From Numida meleagris (lineage: Eukaryota; Chordata; Aves; Galliformes; Numididae), in NCBI RefSeq assembly GCF_002078875.1, contig NC_034412.1, positions 79,625,575-79,689,574 on the forward strand: a stretch of 64,000 nt of DNA. Direction: 5' to 3'. Positions 59,001 through 64,000 of the stretch are shown here, piece by piece. The position numbers were made by a program, and so were the translations under genes. The first letter of the stretch is position 1. Each line of letters begins with the position of its first letter. The notes under the pieces are model-generated. The model was not told the origin of the DNA, ran no database searches, and saw only the letters and a list, made by a program, of their open reading frames with translations.

Positions 59001-60170
59001 CATCTAACTGTCCTGATAAGGGCACTGATAAAGTTCTCAGGCTGCCCACTGGTACTGCATACAACAATCACCCACCAACTCCTGGCTGCACCAAGCTTCC
59101 TTGTCGAAACAGACATGTAGGTACTAATGGCTGTGAAGGAGGCCTCCAGGAGTCAAAGCCAAGAGAACAAAAGCAGAGGTGAGCATTCACATATTTTACT
59201 GTCATCAGTAATGGAGTTGTTGGAAGAGACTCCTGTTCTGAAATTCCTTCACTCTCTACACCTCATGTCAGGCCCTCTGCTTGGGACGCTGAATTTAGAG
59301 AGCTGTCGCTCAACAAGAGCACAGCAGACGTGCATTTAAAGCAGTATTAAGGACCAAACTGGCAGGTGCTTCTAACAACAGAAACAAAGAAGGCACACAG
59401 TGATGTCTCCTGCTGGAGAAAGCCTTAGGGACGTTCAGAGAACAAAACCATGCTTCATTTCAAAACCAAACAAAATTAAGGCAAACAATGGGCGTTGTAC
59501 CCACAACCAAATCTCTGCAACTTCACGCGTTGTCTACAAAGCATTAAATAAAACCCAGAATTCTATGAAATCAAACCCTGAATAGTTCATAACGGCTCTA
59601 GCACCAAAACCACGTTATTAGGGTCATGAAAACAGAAACAAATTTAACTCTTTAAAAAGAGTTCATCTGGAATATGAGAAGCCGAGGTCTCACATGCAGA
59701 CCAGTTACTAAATACAAAAACAACTACTTTCTCAGCTACAAGACGTTCACGTGCACTTTCCATTTATTTTCACTTCCTTTCACCAAATCCTCGTTTCCTC
59801 AGGGGCACTTCAGAGGGGTGACACTCAAAGCCTCGCAAATCGCGGATTATAACCCAAAGCCGTTCGCTGTCGAACGGGTGAGATGGGCAGAGGGCAGCCC
59901 GTACGCCGCCTGCGAAATCCTCCGGCCCCATAGGGAGGAACGATAAACAGAGAGACCGGACAAGCAGGGAGGAATGACGGGAGGCCCCGGGGCCGCGTGG
60001 GGCAGGGGCACAACGCCGGGAACAAAGCGGCGAGGCGGGGAGAGGGAGCCGGGCCTGGGTGCGGGGCTCACCCGGGCCTGTCGCTCCAGCTGGGAGTGGA
60101 GGCTGGAGCCCTTCAGCCGCTGCACGATCCGCGCTATGGTGAGGGAGAGCCCGCTGTCCTGCTCCAGCAT
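8329..60170 (-). CDS. TBC1D19: TBC1D19, TBC1 domain family member 19 (complete, 21 coding exons)
   Basis: Joining 21 exons on the minus strand gives one open frame of 526 codons plus TGA, with GT-AG borders and matching phases at all 20 introns. I recognise it as TBC1D19 from its whole length, including the N-terminus ([20 protein letters not shown]) and the C-terminus ending FLFATVT. Residues 1-230 contain no domain I can name. The TBC (Rab-GAP-like) domain starts around residue 249 with the R-x-G-x-P-x-x-x-R-x-x-x-W box (Arg249, Gly251, Pro253, Leu256-Arg257, Trp261) and runs to about residue 480. TBC proteins usually stimulate GTP hydrolysis by Rab GTPases on membranes; the Rab partner of this member is not evident. 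The region aligned to the Arg finger reads VDSLIY (residues 291-296) and that aligned to the Gln finger reads PFHG (365-368), so both fingers appear to be missing. The gene covers about 52 kb because of intron 11 (13.8 kb), intron 1 (6.8 kb) and intron 4 (5.2 kb). Identity is very sure; exon borders were found by eye. Confidence 0.97.
9406..9476 (-). CDS. TBC1D19: TBC1D19 exon 20
   Basis: 71 nt, residues 479-502, reading [20 protein letters not shown] and AAAE. The acceptor is a long pyrimidine tract ending CCAG; donor GTAAGG. Confidence 0.95.
10468..10583 (-). CDS. TBC1D19: TBC1D19 exon 19 (end of TBC domain)
   Basis: 116 nt, residues 440-478. [16 protein letters not shown] followed by [10 protein letters not shown] matches the last TBC box, in which W...F and the L-x-x-W-D motif are conserved. 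Acceptor TTGTTTGCAG, donor GTAAGG. Confidence 0.97.
11201..11292 (-). CDS. TBC1D19: TBC1D19 exon 18
   Basis: 92 nt, residues 410-439 plus two bases, beginning [20 protein letters not shown] and ending [10 protein letters not shown]. The pattern of Leu-His-Leu-Pro-Gln-Leu followed by a helix fits the C-terminal half of TBC domains. Donor GTAAGT. Confidence 0.96.
12425..12534 (-). CDS. TBC1D19: TBC1D19 exon 17
   Basis: 110 nt, residues 373-409, beginning [20 protein letters not shown] and ending [12 protein letters not shown] helical core segment of the TBC fold. Acceptor ATCCTTTCAG, donor GTAAGT. Confidence 0.96.
14317..14380 (+). repeat. Low-complexity C/A-rich tract
   Basis: Runs of C, then A, then CCA/CAC units. 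In intron 16; it gives rise to a spurious Gly/Val-rich minus-strand ORF. Confidence 0.75.
14966..14998 (-). CDS. TBC1D19: TBC1D19 exon 16 (33-nt microexon)
   Basis: The smallest exon, 33 nt, encoding [10 protein letters not shown] between split Gly and Val codons. [12 protein letters not shown] (residues 365-376, completed by exon 17) aligns with the Y-C-Q-G...APL box of TBC GAPs, with His367 in place of the catalytic Gln. Acceptor TTTTTTAG, donor GTAAGT. Confidence 0.94.
16231..16275 (-). CDS. TBC1D19: TBC1D19 exon 15
   Basis: 45 nt encoding [14 protein letters not shown] with a split Gly at each end. Acceptor GATTCACAG, donor GTAAGA. Confidence 0.94.
16276..18578 (-). other. TBC1D19 intron 14
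   Basis: 2.3 kb of unique sequence. Purine-rich around 17590-17650 and 17820-17900. No gene or transposon recognised. Confidence 0.65.
18579..18663 (-). CDS. TBC1D19: TBC1D19 exon 14
   Basis: 85 nt, residues 319-346 plus one base, beginning [19 protein letters not shown] and ending PPKSYIR. Donor GTAAAA is weak. A heat-shock-element-like sequence lies 313 bp upstream in intron 13. Confidence 0.95.
18976..19009. promoter_or_regulatory. Heat-shock-element-like sequence in intron 13
   Basis: Four perfect alternating 5-bp units: GAA (18976-18978), TTC (18981-18983), GAA (18986-18988), TTC (18991-18993), each two bases apart. Further TTC (19002-19004) and GAA (19007-19009) units follow. This fits the nGAAn/nTTCn definition of an HSF-binding element. 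Function is not shown. Confidence 0.4.
19807..19828 (+). repeat. Poly(T) tract in intron 13
   Basis: About 20 consecutive T on the plus strand (poly(A) on the gene strand). No adjacent retroelement body recognised. Confidence 0.8.
21488..21550 (-). CDS. TBC1D19: TBC1D19 exon 13
   Basis: 63 nt, 21 whole codons, residues 298-318: [20 protein letters not shown] and a final Gln. Acceptor TTATTTCAG, donor GTAGGT. Confidence 0.95.
21968..22080 (+). repeat. Purine repeat (AAAGAAAGC / AAAGAAAGG) with assembly gap
   Basis: Left of the gap the 9-bp unit is AAAGAAAGC; right of it the unit is AAAGAAAGG. Fifteen N occupy 22011-22025. In intron 12, close to the exon 12 donor. Confidence 0.9.
22011..22025. 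other. Assembly gap (15 N)
   Basis: Unresolved bases within a low-complexity repeat; the real length is unknown. Confidence 0.99.
22152..22226 (-). CDS. TBC1D19: TBC1D19 exon 12
   Basis: 75 nt, residues 273-297, containing [20 protein letters not shown]. In ordinary TBC GAPs an I-x-x-D-x-x-R box lies here; this exon has Asp292 but Ile at 295 where the Arg finger would be. An assembly gap of 15 N lies 126 bp beyond its donor. Confidence 0.96.
22869..23385 (+). repeat. 5' LTR of the ERV (approximate)
   Basis: Starts with TGTCATGGTTTTATGA, a form seen at the start of avian ERV LTRs, and appears to end with ...GTTGACA just before a TGG-type primer site. The length is about 517 bp. An AT-rich part (23150-23230) is followed by a C-rich part (23270-23345). 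No second copy is available to fix the borders, so the ends are provisional; 23378 is an alternative end. Confidence 0.6.
23389..23407 (+). other. Putative primer-binding site
   Basis: TTGGTGGAGAATGCGGGCC follows the proposed LTR end by about 3 bp, the place where a retroviral PBS begins with TGG. I could not assign the matching tRNA. Confidence 0.4.
24045..24617 (+). pseudogene. Coiled-coil ORF of the ERV (gag-position, ENS-1/ERNI-like?), broken
   Basis: The longest intact piece (24126-24392) encodes 88 residues rich in Glu, Gln and Leu with heptad spacing. The same frame continues past three TGA codons to a stop at 24615-24617. The sequence downstream belongs to a different frame, so at least one indel lies between the array and 24614. 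It occupies the place of gag, but I see no capsid motif or CCHC zinc knuckle. The ENS-1/ERNI resemblance rests on layout and coiled-coil content and is tentative. Confidence 0.55.
24156..24554 (+). repeat. Coding tandem array, 19 units of 21 bp (heptad repeats)
   Basis: Exactly 19 consecutive 21-bp units in one frame, each ending in a ctc-caa-tct-like block. The fifth codon of each unit is Leu in 17 units, Phe in unit 7 and Ile in unit 18. The heptad consensus is about E-x-D-S-L-Q-S, predicting one long coiled coil. TGA codons interrupt units 12 (24390), 16 (24474) and 18 (24528). More degenerate units precede the array from about 24045 in shifted frames. Confidence 0.85.
24614..25129 (+). 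pseudogene. Second ERV ORF, basic C-terminal segment before pol
   Basis: 171 open codons. The first part has a further heptad-like helix (around [15 protein letters not shown]). The second part is basic, with an Arg run (RRRRPP) and a Lys-rich C-terminus ending NKGGNK. No zinc knuckle is present. It probably continues the coiled-coil protein upstream, from which a frameshift separates it. It could be a Gag-like or ENS-1-like nucleic-acid-binding tail; the function is not established. Confidence 0.55.
25171..27231 (+). pseudogene. ERV pol remnant: protease, reverse transcriptase, RNase H
   Basis: One frame holds an aspartic protease region with flap and C-terminal [14 protein letters not shown] motif, then RT with the catalytic Y-I-D-D box at 26056-26067, a connection region, and RNase H with TDGS, AEVKA and YTDSW motifs after 26970. 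The frame opens at a GTG (25171), as the upstream part has no ATG. Damage: the protease DTG has become GTG (Gly at 25237-25239), an RT segment around 25925-25980 is read out of frame with a later compensating indel, a TGA lies at 26665-26667, and the frame ends in TAG at 27229-27231, after which homology fades. Typical avian ERV-L pol; not functional. Confidence 0.9.
27236..33591 (-). other. TBC1D19 intron 11, between ERV and CR1
   Basis: Over 6 kb with only the 52-bp tandem duplication as clear structure. No 3' LTR matching 22869-23385 is visible here. Short ORFs are without resemblance. Confidence 0.6.
27881..27984 (+). repeat. Perfect 52-bp tandem duplication
   Basis: 27881-27932 and 27933-27984 are identical over 52 bp, starting GATAACTAATATTCATGTTA. 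The flanks differ, so there are exactly two copies. In intron 11, about 650 bp beyond the end of the ERV. Confidence 0.95.
33592..34340 (-). mobile_element. CR1 LINE, 5'-truncated copy (3' end at 33592)
   Basis: The minus strand carries the CR1 ORF2 C-terminus, with the [11 protein letters not shown] and [16 protein letters not shown] motifs, then the 3' UTR ending in ATTCTATGATTCTATGATA. The open frame covers 33676-34338 (220 codons), unusually intact for such a copy. It lacks the endonuclease and the RT core, so it cannot move on its own. Located in intron 11, same strand as TBC1D19. Confidence 0.92.
34341..36024 (-). other. TBC1D19 intron 11, part next to exon 11
   Basis: Unique AT-rich DNA with the short tandem repeat at 35387-35452. 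Confidence 0.6.
35387..35452 (+). repeat. Imperfect short tandem repeat (TTTCAAAAATTTTG-like)
   Basis: Four or so units of 14-17 bp with the core TCAAAAATTTTG. Self-complementary AAAATTTT cores make local hairpins possible. Confidence 0.75.
36025..36137 (-). CDS. TBC1D19: TBC1D19 exon 11 (start of TBC domain)
   Basis: 113 nt, residues 235-272. It contains the first TBC box: [13 protein letters not shown] (residues 249-261), matching the family R-x-G-x-P-x-x-x-R-x-x-x-W signature with conserved Gly251, Pro253, Arg257 and Trp261. Donor GTAAGG opens the 13.8-kb intron 11. Confidence 0.96.
37921..38302 (+). mobile_element. CR1 LINE, 5'-truncated copy
   Basis: Ends with GATTCTATGATTCC at 38288-38302 and includes the last ORF2 codons ([19 protein letters not shown] region, 38092-38304). 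Upstream codons are broken. In intron 10, antisense to TBC1D19. Confidence 0.9.
39075..39113 (-). CDS. TBC1D19: TBC1D19 exon 10
   Basis: A 39-nt exon encoding [13 protein letters not shown] (first Glu split with exon 9). Acceptor CATTTTCTAG, donor GTAAGC. Both splice phases agree with its neighbours. Confidence 0.93.
39830..39902 (-). CDS. TBC1D19: TBC1D19 exon 9
   Basis: 73 nt, residues 198-221 plus one base, ending [16 protein letters not shown]. Its donor GTTAGC departs from consensus and is one of the weakest in the gene. Confidence 0.92.
40741..40851 (-). CDS. TBC1D19: TBC1D19 exon 8
   Basis: 111 nt, 37 whole codons, residues 161-197, beginning [13 protein letters not shown] and ending VKDIPEL. 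Acceptor ATTTTTAAG, donor GTAAGT. Confidence 0.94.
43341..43476 (-). mobile_element. CR1 LINE, short 3'-end copy
   Basis: About 135 bp of CR1 3' end; the plus strand begins GAATCACAGAATCATAGAAT. Its sequence closely matches the 33592 copy, so it is the same or a close subfamily. Its 5' border is an inverted-repeat junction (43463-43486). In intron 7. Confidence 0.9.
43463..43486. repeat. 11-bp inverted repeat at a CR1 border
   Basis: CTTGAACACCT and AGGTGTTCAAG are perfect reverse complements separated by CC. The left arm is CR1 sequence and the right arm lies at the truncation point. Confidence 0.85.
44107..44153 (-). CDS. TBC1D19: TBC1D19 exon 7
   Basis: 47 nt, encoding [16 protein letters not shown] (first Asp split with exon 6), residues 145-160. 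Donor GTAAGT. Confidence 0.94.
45045..45108 (-). CDS. TBC1D19: TBC1D19 exon 6
   Basis: 64 nt, residues 124-144 plus one base, beginning [20 protein letters not shown]. Acceptor GACTTTCAG, donor GTAAGA. Confidence 0.94.
46213..46287 (-). CDS. TBC1D19: TBC1D19 exon 5
   Basis: 75 nt, residues 99-123, beginning [20 protein letters not shown]. Phase 0 at both ends. Acceptor TGCATTTCAG, donor GTAATG. Confidence 0.94.
47021..47050 (+). repeat. Poly(A) homopolymer of about 29 nt in intron 4
   Basis: Long uninterrupted A run. No LINE tail signature precedes it, so its origin (processed insertion or slippage) is open. Confidence 0.9.
49927..49955. repeat. Perfect 12-bp inverted repeat (hairpin)
   Basis: Arms ACAAGTTATCTG (49927-49938) and CAGATAACTTGT (49944-49955) are exact reverse complements around a 5-base loop, about 20 bp before the CR1 tail at 49977. 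Confidence 0.85.
49977..50735 (-). mobile_element. CR1 LINE, 5'-truncated copy
   Basis: The tail begins at 49977 (plus-strand TTAGAATCATAGAATTGCTC). An open frame at 50065-50634 (189 codons) encodes the ORF2 C-terminus with [15 protein letters not shown] and [11 protein letters not shown] motifs. It differs from the 33592 copy at many positions, indicating another subfamily or age. In intron 4. Confidence 0.92.
51475..51550 (-). CDS. TBC1D19: TBC1D19 exon 4
   Basis: 76 nt encoding a proline-rich stretch ([17 protein letters not shown], then LAYMRKAQ), residues 73-98. Acceptor CTTTCTTCAAG, donor GTGGGT. Confidence 0.93.
51551..53245 (-). other. TBC1D19 introns 3 and 2
   Basis: Intron 3 51551-52432 and intron 2 52479-53245. 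AT-rich; no other feature seen. Confidence 0.65.
52433..52478 (-). CDS. TBC1D19: TBC1D19 exon 3
   Basis: 46 nt encoding [15 protein letters not shown] (the first Gly is split with exon 2). Acceptor TTTTTAACAG, donor GTAAGT, ends in phase 2. Confidence 0.93.
53246..53318 (-). CDS. TBC1D19: TBC1D19 exon 2
   Basis: 73 nt, residues 34-57 plus one base. It reads [20 protein letters not shown] and continues LKTS. The acceptor is CTCATTAG and the donor GTTTGT, a weak consensus. A charged helical segment. Confidence 0.93.
55083..55135 (+). mobile_element. CR1 3'-tail fragment
   Basis: A short match to the CR1 3' UTR (GGTCCCCTCCAACCCATTTC followed by CTGTGATTAC). About 50 bp only, in intron 1. Confidence 0.7.
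57950..58431 (+). mobile_element. CR1 internal fragment, lacking the 3' end
   Basis: Encodes pieces of the RT C-terminal part, with [13 protein letters not shown] and [20 protein letters not shown], and later [17 protein letters not shown] in another frame. An internal deletion joins parts near 58200-58240. The normal CR1 tail is absent. In intron 1, antisense to the gene. Confidence 0.85.
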
Positions 60171-60410
60171 CACGGTGCCGCCGAGCCCCCGCACCGGGCC
60201 GCTCTCCCCGGCGCGCCGCGCCCCGCCCGCTCCGACGTTACCGAGCAACAGCCGCGGCGGCGGCCGGGCGGAAAGCGGCGCCTCGCTGAACGGTTCCGCC
60301 CCGCCTGACGGGGCCGGCGGGGACGTGGCGGCCGCCGAGCGGCTCAGCGCCCTGCCACGTGCTTGGGCTGCCGCCTCAACCCGGCACCGGGCAGGCACCT
60401 CCGGCCTGAG
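59960..60410. promoter_or_regulatory. TBC1D19: CpG-island promoter of TBC1D19
   Basis: Dense CpG dinucleotides and high GC stand out sharply from the AT-rich surroundings and cover exon 1. I see no TATA box, which suits a dispersed-start housekeeping promoter. A palindromic E-box CACGTG lies at 60356-60361 (context GCCACGTGCT), about 190 bp upstream of the ATG. The transcription start is not resolved. Island edges are by eye. Confidence 0.8.
60072..60170 (-). CDS. TBC1D19: TBC1D19 exon 1 (coding part)
   Basis: Codes residues 1-33 and ends in phase 0 at donor GTGAGC. The chosen ATG has G at -3 (GTG-ATG). The same frame stays open upstream to about 60533, so no in-frame stop proves this start; it is chosen because it gives the family N-terminus. 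It lies inside the CpG island. Confidence 0.93.
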
Positions 60411-60540
60411 GGCTGGGTTCACACAGAGCTCTGTGAGAAACGCGATCCTGTGCCTGTTTCCTACATGAAATGTCCTAATGTGACCCAATAGGAAATAAAT
60501 AGGAAGTATAGGAAAGCCTATGAGCAGATGCAAGGATTTT

Positions 60541-60740
60541 GCAGAATCATGGAATGGCTTAGGTTGGGAGGAGCTTTAAAGACACAAAAAGCATCCAATT
60601 CCAAGGCCCTGCCGTGGGTGGGGCTGCCACCCACCAGGTCAGGCTGCACAGGGCCCCATCCAACCTGGCCTTGAACACCTCCAGGGATGGGGCACCCACA
60701 GATTCTCTGGGCAACATCACCGGGCCTCTCAGGTGCGGAT
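60541..60740 (-). mobile_element. CR1 LINE 3'-end copy near the promoter
   Basis: The plus strand begins CAGAATCATGGAATGGCTTA and contains AACACCTCCAGGGATGGGGC, typical CR1 3'-region sequence in antisense. It lies immediately upstream of the TBC1D19 CpG island. Confidence 0.85.
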
Positions 60741-60762
60741 ACCCGCATCAGGCCCCAGCCAA

Positions 60763-60921
60763 ATCACAGAATCCTAAATGTTGGAAGGGACCTCTGGGGA
60801 TCATCAAGCCCAACCTCCTGCTAACACAGGTTCCCTACAGTAGGTTGCCCCTTGTTCTGTTGCTGCACACCACTGAAAAGAGTCCAGCCCCATCCATCTG
60901 ACTCCTGCACTTTAAACATTC
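60763..60921 (-). mobile_element. CR1 LINE 3' part, split by a later insertion
   Basis: Antisense CR1 tail beginning AATCACAGAATCCTAAATGT. Its text appears to resume at about 61135, after a plus-strand CR1 tail, so 60763-60921 and 61135-61541 are probably one original copy. Confidence 0.75.
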
Positions 60922-60924
60922 ACA

Positions 60925-61061
60925 AAGCCAGGCTGGATGGGGCTTTAAGCAACCTGGTCTAGAGGGAGTTGCCCCTGCCTGTAGCAGGCGGGTTGGGACT
61001 ATTTGGAACTAGATGATCTTAAAGGTCCCTTCCAACCCAAACCATTCTATAATTCTATGAA
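60925..61061 (+). mobile_element. CR1 3'-tail insertion (plus strand) nested in an older CR1
   Basis: CR1 3' UTR on the plus strand from GCCAGGCTGGATGGGGCTTT to AATTCTATGA. It sits between the two parts of a minus-strand CR1. Confidence 0.8.
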
Positions 61062-61089
61062 ACACTGATGAGATCCCTGCTCAGTCTTC

Positions 61090-61134
61090 TTCCAACCCAA
61101 ACCATTCTCTGATTCTGTGATTCTATGATTCTTT
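61090..61134 (+). mobile_element. Second short CR1 tail (plus strand)
   Basis: Repeats the end of the preceding tail (CCAACCCAAACCATTCT), followed by the CR1 terminal repeats CTGTGATTCTATGATTCTT. It may be a second insertion or a local tandem duplication. Confidence 0.7.
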
Positions 61135-61541
61135 GAAACACTGATGAGATCCCCCCTTGGTTTTCTCCCACCTGAACAGTCCCAGGTCTCTCAGCATTCC
61201 CTCTTAAGGGACATTCACCAGGTCTCTCAACATCTTTGTAGCCTTCTGCTGTACTCTCTAGAAGTTCCTTGTCTTTCTTGAACTGAGGAGCCCACAACTG
61301 AACACTGCACTCCAGATGCAGCCTCACCAGGGCAGAGTAGAGGGGGAAGATCACCTCCTCTCAACCTGCTGGCCATTCTCTTTCTAATACACCCCAGAAT
61401 ATCATCGGCCTTTTTGTCCACAAGGGCACACTGCTGGCTCATGGCCAATCTAATGTTCACCAGGACACCCAGGTCCTTCTCTGCTGAGCTCCTTTCCAGC
61501 AGGTCAGCCCCTAAACTGTACTGGTGCATGTGAGCCACCTC
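61135..61541 (-). mobile_element. CR1 LINE ORF2 C-terminal part, broken
   Basis: Minus-strand codons for a CR1 ORF2 C-terminus are visible in two frames (61055-61354 and 61227-61538), with LGVLVNIRLAMSQQCALVDK and YSALVRLHLECSVQLWAPQF. A frameshift lies around 61230-61350. It is not intact. Confidence 0.85.
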
Positions 61542-64000
61542 ACACTGGGTGCTGTAGCTGAGCTTTGCAGATAAAATGGCCTCATTCCAGCAGCCAGTGT
61601 GAATGTCTCAGCCTTATGTGCATGCCTGAGTGCTCCTCCAGTGGAGGTGGGCTGGTGGTTGCAGCCTCGGGCAGCATGTGTAGCTTCCGCTGCTCACTGG
61701 TCGCTGTCCAACGGAGCCAGGGGACTGGCTATGAGCATTTCACATCTGGCTCAATAATCACTTAAAACAGCATTTTTGTCACCGTTATTTAAGGCTTAAT
61801 TAACATGTTTGACTTTGCATTGGAAAGGACCAAGCTTTCTCATTCAGCCAGTGATTCTATCAGCAGCTACAAGGCAGAATCCTCTTGAACTGTTTCTCAG
61901 CTGGAACTGACAGCTTCCAACCCATGTCTTAGCTGTCAGAAAGATTAGCTTTAAAAAGAAACTTTAGCTGTGACTGAAGTGGCTTTTTACTAGTGTGAGG
62001 TAGCTGGATTCACAACCTTAAAGCTTGAGAGAGAGTTTAAAATGCTACTGTCATGTGCCTGAGGTAGGATATATATTCTATATTTTCTTCTGTGCTATAT
62101 TTTTATACCACATACTGATGATATGAAAAGCAACCTCAGTTACACAGCTTCTTGATGTGTGCTTCATGAGGGATGATATGAGGTAGTAGACCTGTGCTCC
62201 AGTAAAGCTTTATTGCAATCTTGAATATTTTACCCCTGTGTACTCATTAATTGAAGCTCAGTACCAGGAGCCAATACAGCCTTCATTTAAACAGGACAGC
62301 TGGGTATCACCAGGTGCATCACACTGGCTGGTGTGAATGCAAGGAGCTTCAGCCCACTTAGCCCTTCTGGGAAAATCTGTTCTTATGTACATCCCCTTGT
62401 AATCAAATTCTCACTTAGCAACCTAATTCACTAAGTCAAAATATTAATTTTGAAAACCCCAGAATCGTTAATCAGCAGTCTAAGAGACTTCAAGGAGTTA
62501 ACATGGAAAAGCTGAAGACTGACTTCCATAGTCAATAATCAGTATTCATTTTCAGCTCTGAGGATGACCATATCCCTCTAAAACACAGAATTATGTAACA
62601 TTCTAAAATATCAGGGTAACTTTTTCATTGCTGTGAGCTTTGCAAGTGAGCAAAGCAGAAGCAAGGAAATGAAGATAATTGTAATCAGCTACCTTGCTAG
62701 GAAAAAAAAAAACAACAGTAGATTTAACAGGTATAAAAATGCATCCAAACTCATCTCTCTGCAACCTCTTTTGACTTTTCTGAAAGCTTTTCTGGATAAA
62801 ATGAAGTTTAGAGGAAAACAGTAATAGAAGGTCAGAGATGAAAGTTCCTTAACCAACTGCTACAATGAAATATTAAGGACAATTCTCTCTTCAGTTGATG
62901 GAAAGCACAGGGAAATCATATGCCCAGTTGTCTACCAGTGCCTTGAATACTTCCAGTTTACATCAGATTTTCAATCAGTTCTTTGCTCACATACGTATGC
63001 GAAGTTAATGGCAATAGTAATCACAACTGCTTTTCTCCTTGTATTGGGACTTAACGAGATATTGGCCTACATTGCCAGCTGAACAAGAATATAAAGTGTA
63101 ATAGTTTTGTGTGCTAGTTTATACTAAAGTTCTGTGAAGGGTTTACATGGAGGCAGTCCTTATGTTGTTGTTGTTGAGGAGGATCATTTTTTTTGTGTGG
63201 GAACATCTGTTTAGAGAGGCATATGAAAAAAACAAATGTGCAATTGAGCTCCAGAGATCAATGCCTATAAGTCCAGGATTTTACATTGTAGGTATAATTA
63301 GTGTGTAAGAAAGCCTTACTCCCTTGCCTGGCATAGTCCTCAGCTGCAAATGAATGATTTCCTATGGCTGGCAACCTCCACTCTAAGCCTGTCTTTGTTA
63401 CCTTCACTCCCACATCTGTCACTATCTATTCCTTGTTTTTCACAGCTATTTCCAATCTGTTTTCCTTCCTCCTATGTATTGTTTTTTCTCCTGCTAGTTA
63501 TGTCTCCAGTGTGAGTAGGAAAATTGTTTCTTATAAATGCTGATCAAAGCTAAAAAGCGAGGGAATATAAGGAGATTATTTTTACAGCATCTCTCTGCGT
63601 GCTCTTCACTGCTTCTTGTGCATCCTTACCATATCCAGTTAAGAAACCTCATGCTTAAGTGCTTGCTTCTTTTTTGTTTCCTTACAAGGAGCATAAGCAT
63701 AGGAGCTTGAGAAATATAGGGTCATTGTTAAAAAATATCACTTGAATAACAGTCATTGGCAGAAATCCCAACATGAATGGCATTCCCTCTAGCCCGTCTC
63801 CACTAGATGACACAACTAGTTTAACTTTGTTGATGTGATAAGTATGGGGCCGTTCCTGCTTTTTCATTGTGATTTAAATTTCAAGTAAGCAACTGCAGTA
63901 CAGTCACCACAGAATTGTTTTATGATGTGCAATGCCACATACCAAAGGTAGCTTGCTGGTTTTGGCAGAAGGTCTGGTGTAGGTGTCTGTTTTCTTGGTT
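61542..64000. other. Intergenic upstream of TBC1D19
   Basis: No gene, LTR or CR1 recognised. In human the gene on this side is CCKAR (from memory), but no CCKAR exon is visible here. Confidence 0.5.

Larger units (their letters stand above)
53319..60071 (-). other. TBC1D19 intron 1
   Basis: 6.75 kb with the CR1 tail at 55083 and the CR1 fragment at 57950. Two plus-strand ORFs (54651-54938 and 54152-54370) look random. The CpG island begins at its exon 1 end. Confidence 0.65.

Noticed and set aside
59974..60468. Plus-strand ORFs of 164 and 103 codons across the CpG island
   Set aside because: They are shadows of exon 1 and GC-rich DNA where stop codons are rare; protein is Arg/Pro/Gly/Ala-rich without motif.
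61542..64000. CCKAR exons expected by human synteny
   Set aside because: No receptor-like transmembrane coding segment seen; the neighbour must lie beyond the window.

Overview
This is a vertebrate nuclear genome window, almost certainly from a bird and most likely a galliform. CR1 LINE copies with the typical tail of ATTCTATG-type repeats are scattered through it. There is also an avian ERV-L-type endogenous retrovirus carrying a coiled-coil ORF, and a Galluhop-like mariner remnant. The unique sequence is AT-rich, and the one gene promoter is a short CpG island. Bacterial features (operons, RBS, CRISPR) are not expected and none were seen.

The window holds one complete protein-coding gene: TBC1D19 on the minus strand, from the start codon at 60168-60170 to the stop at 8329-8331. 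I reconstructed 21 coding exons by eye. All 20 introns are GT-AG and all reading phases join. The coding length is 1581 nt (526 residues plus stop), which is the length I recall for the mammalian protein. TBC1D19 belongs to the Tre2/Bub2/Cdc16 (RabGAP-like) family. Its N-terminal half has no recognised domain, and the TBC domain starts near residue 249. By eye, the positions where the catalytic Arg and Gln fingers should sit hold Ile and His, so it may be a non-canonical TBC protein.

Layout from low to high coordinates: 1-8040 is intergenic DNA downstream of the gene, with AT-rich simple repeats at 1577-2015 and a broken mariner at 6645-7202. 8043-8328 is the 3' UTR with a poly(A) signal. 8329-22226 carries exons 21 to 12, with a 15-N assembly gap in a purine repeat next to exon 12. 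22227-36024 is the giant intron 11, with an antisense ERV (22869-about 27235), a perfect 52-bp tandem duplication and a CR1. 36025-53318 carries exons 11 to 2 with three more CR1 copies. 53319-60071 is intron 1. About 59960-60410 is the CpG-island promoter with exon 1. 60541-61541 is a nested cluster of CR1 fragments directly upstream of the promoter. 61542-64000 is unannotated intergenic DNA.

The retroelement is clearly dead. It has a 5' LTR, a leucine-heptad coding array broken by stops, a second basic ORF in another frame, and a protease-RT-RNase H frame with a lost protease catalytic Asp, a locally shifted RT segment and one nonsense codon. Integrase, env and a 3' LTR are not visible. I found no convincing new biological system. 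The most interesting local signals are the 19-unit heptad-coding 21-bp array in the ERV, a four-unit heat-shock-element-like sequence in intron 13, the apparent missing catalytic fingers of TBC1D19, and the mariner remnant with one terminal repeat in the wrong orientation.
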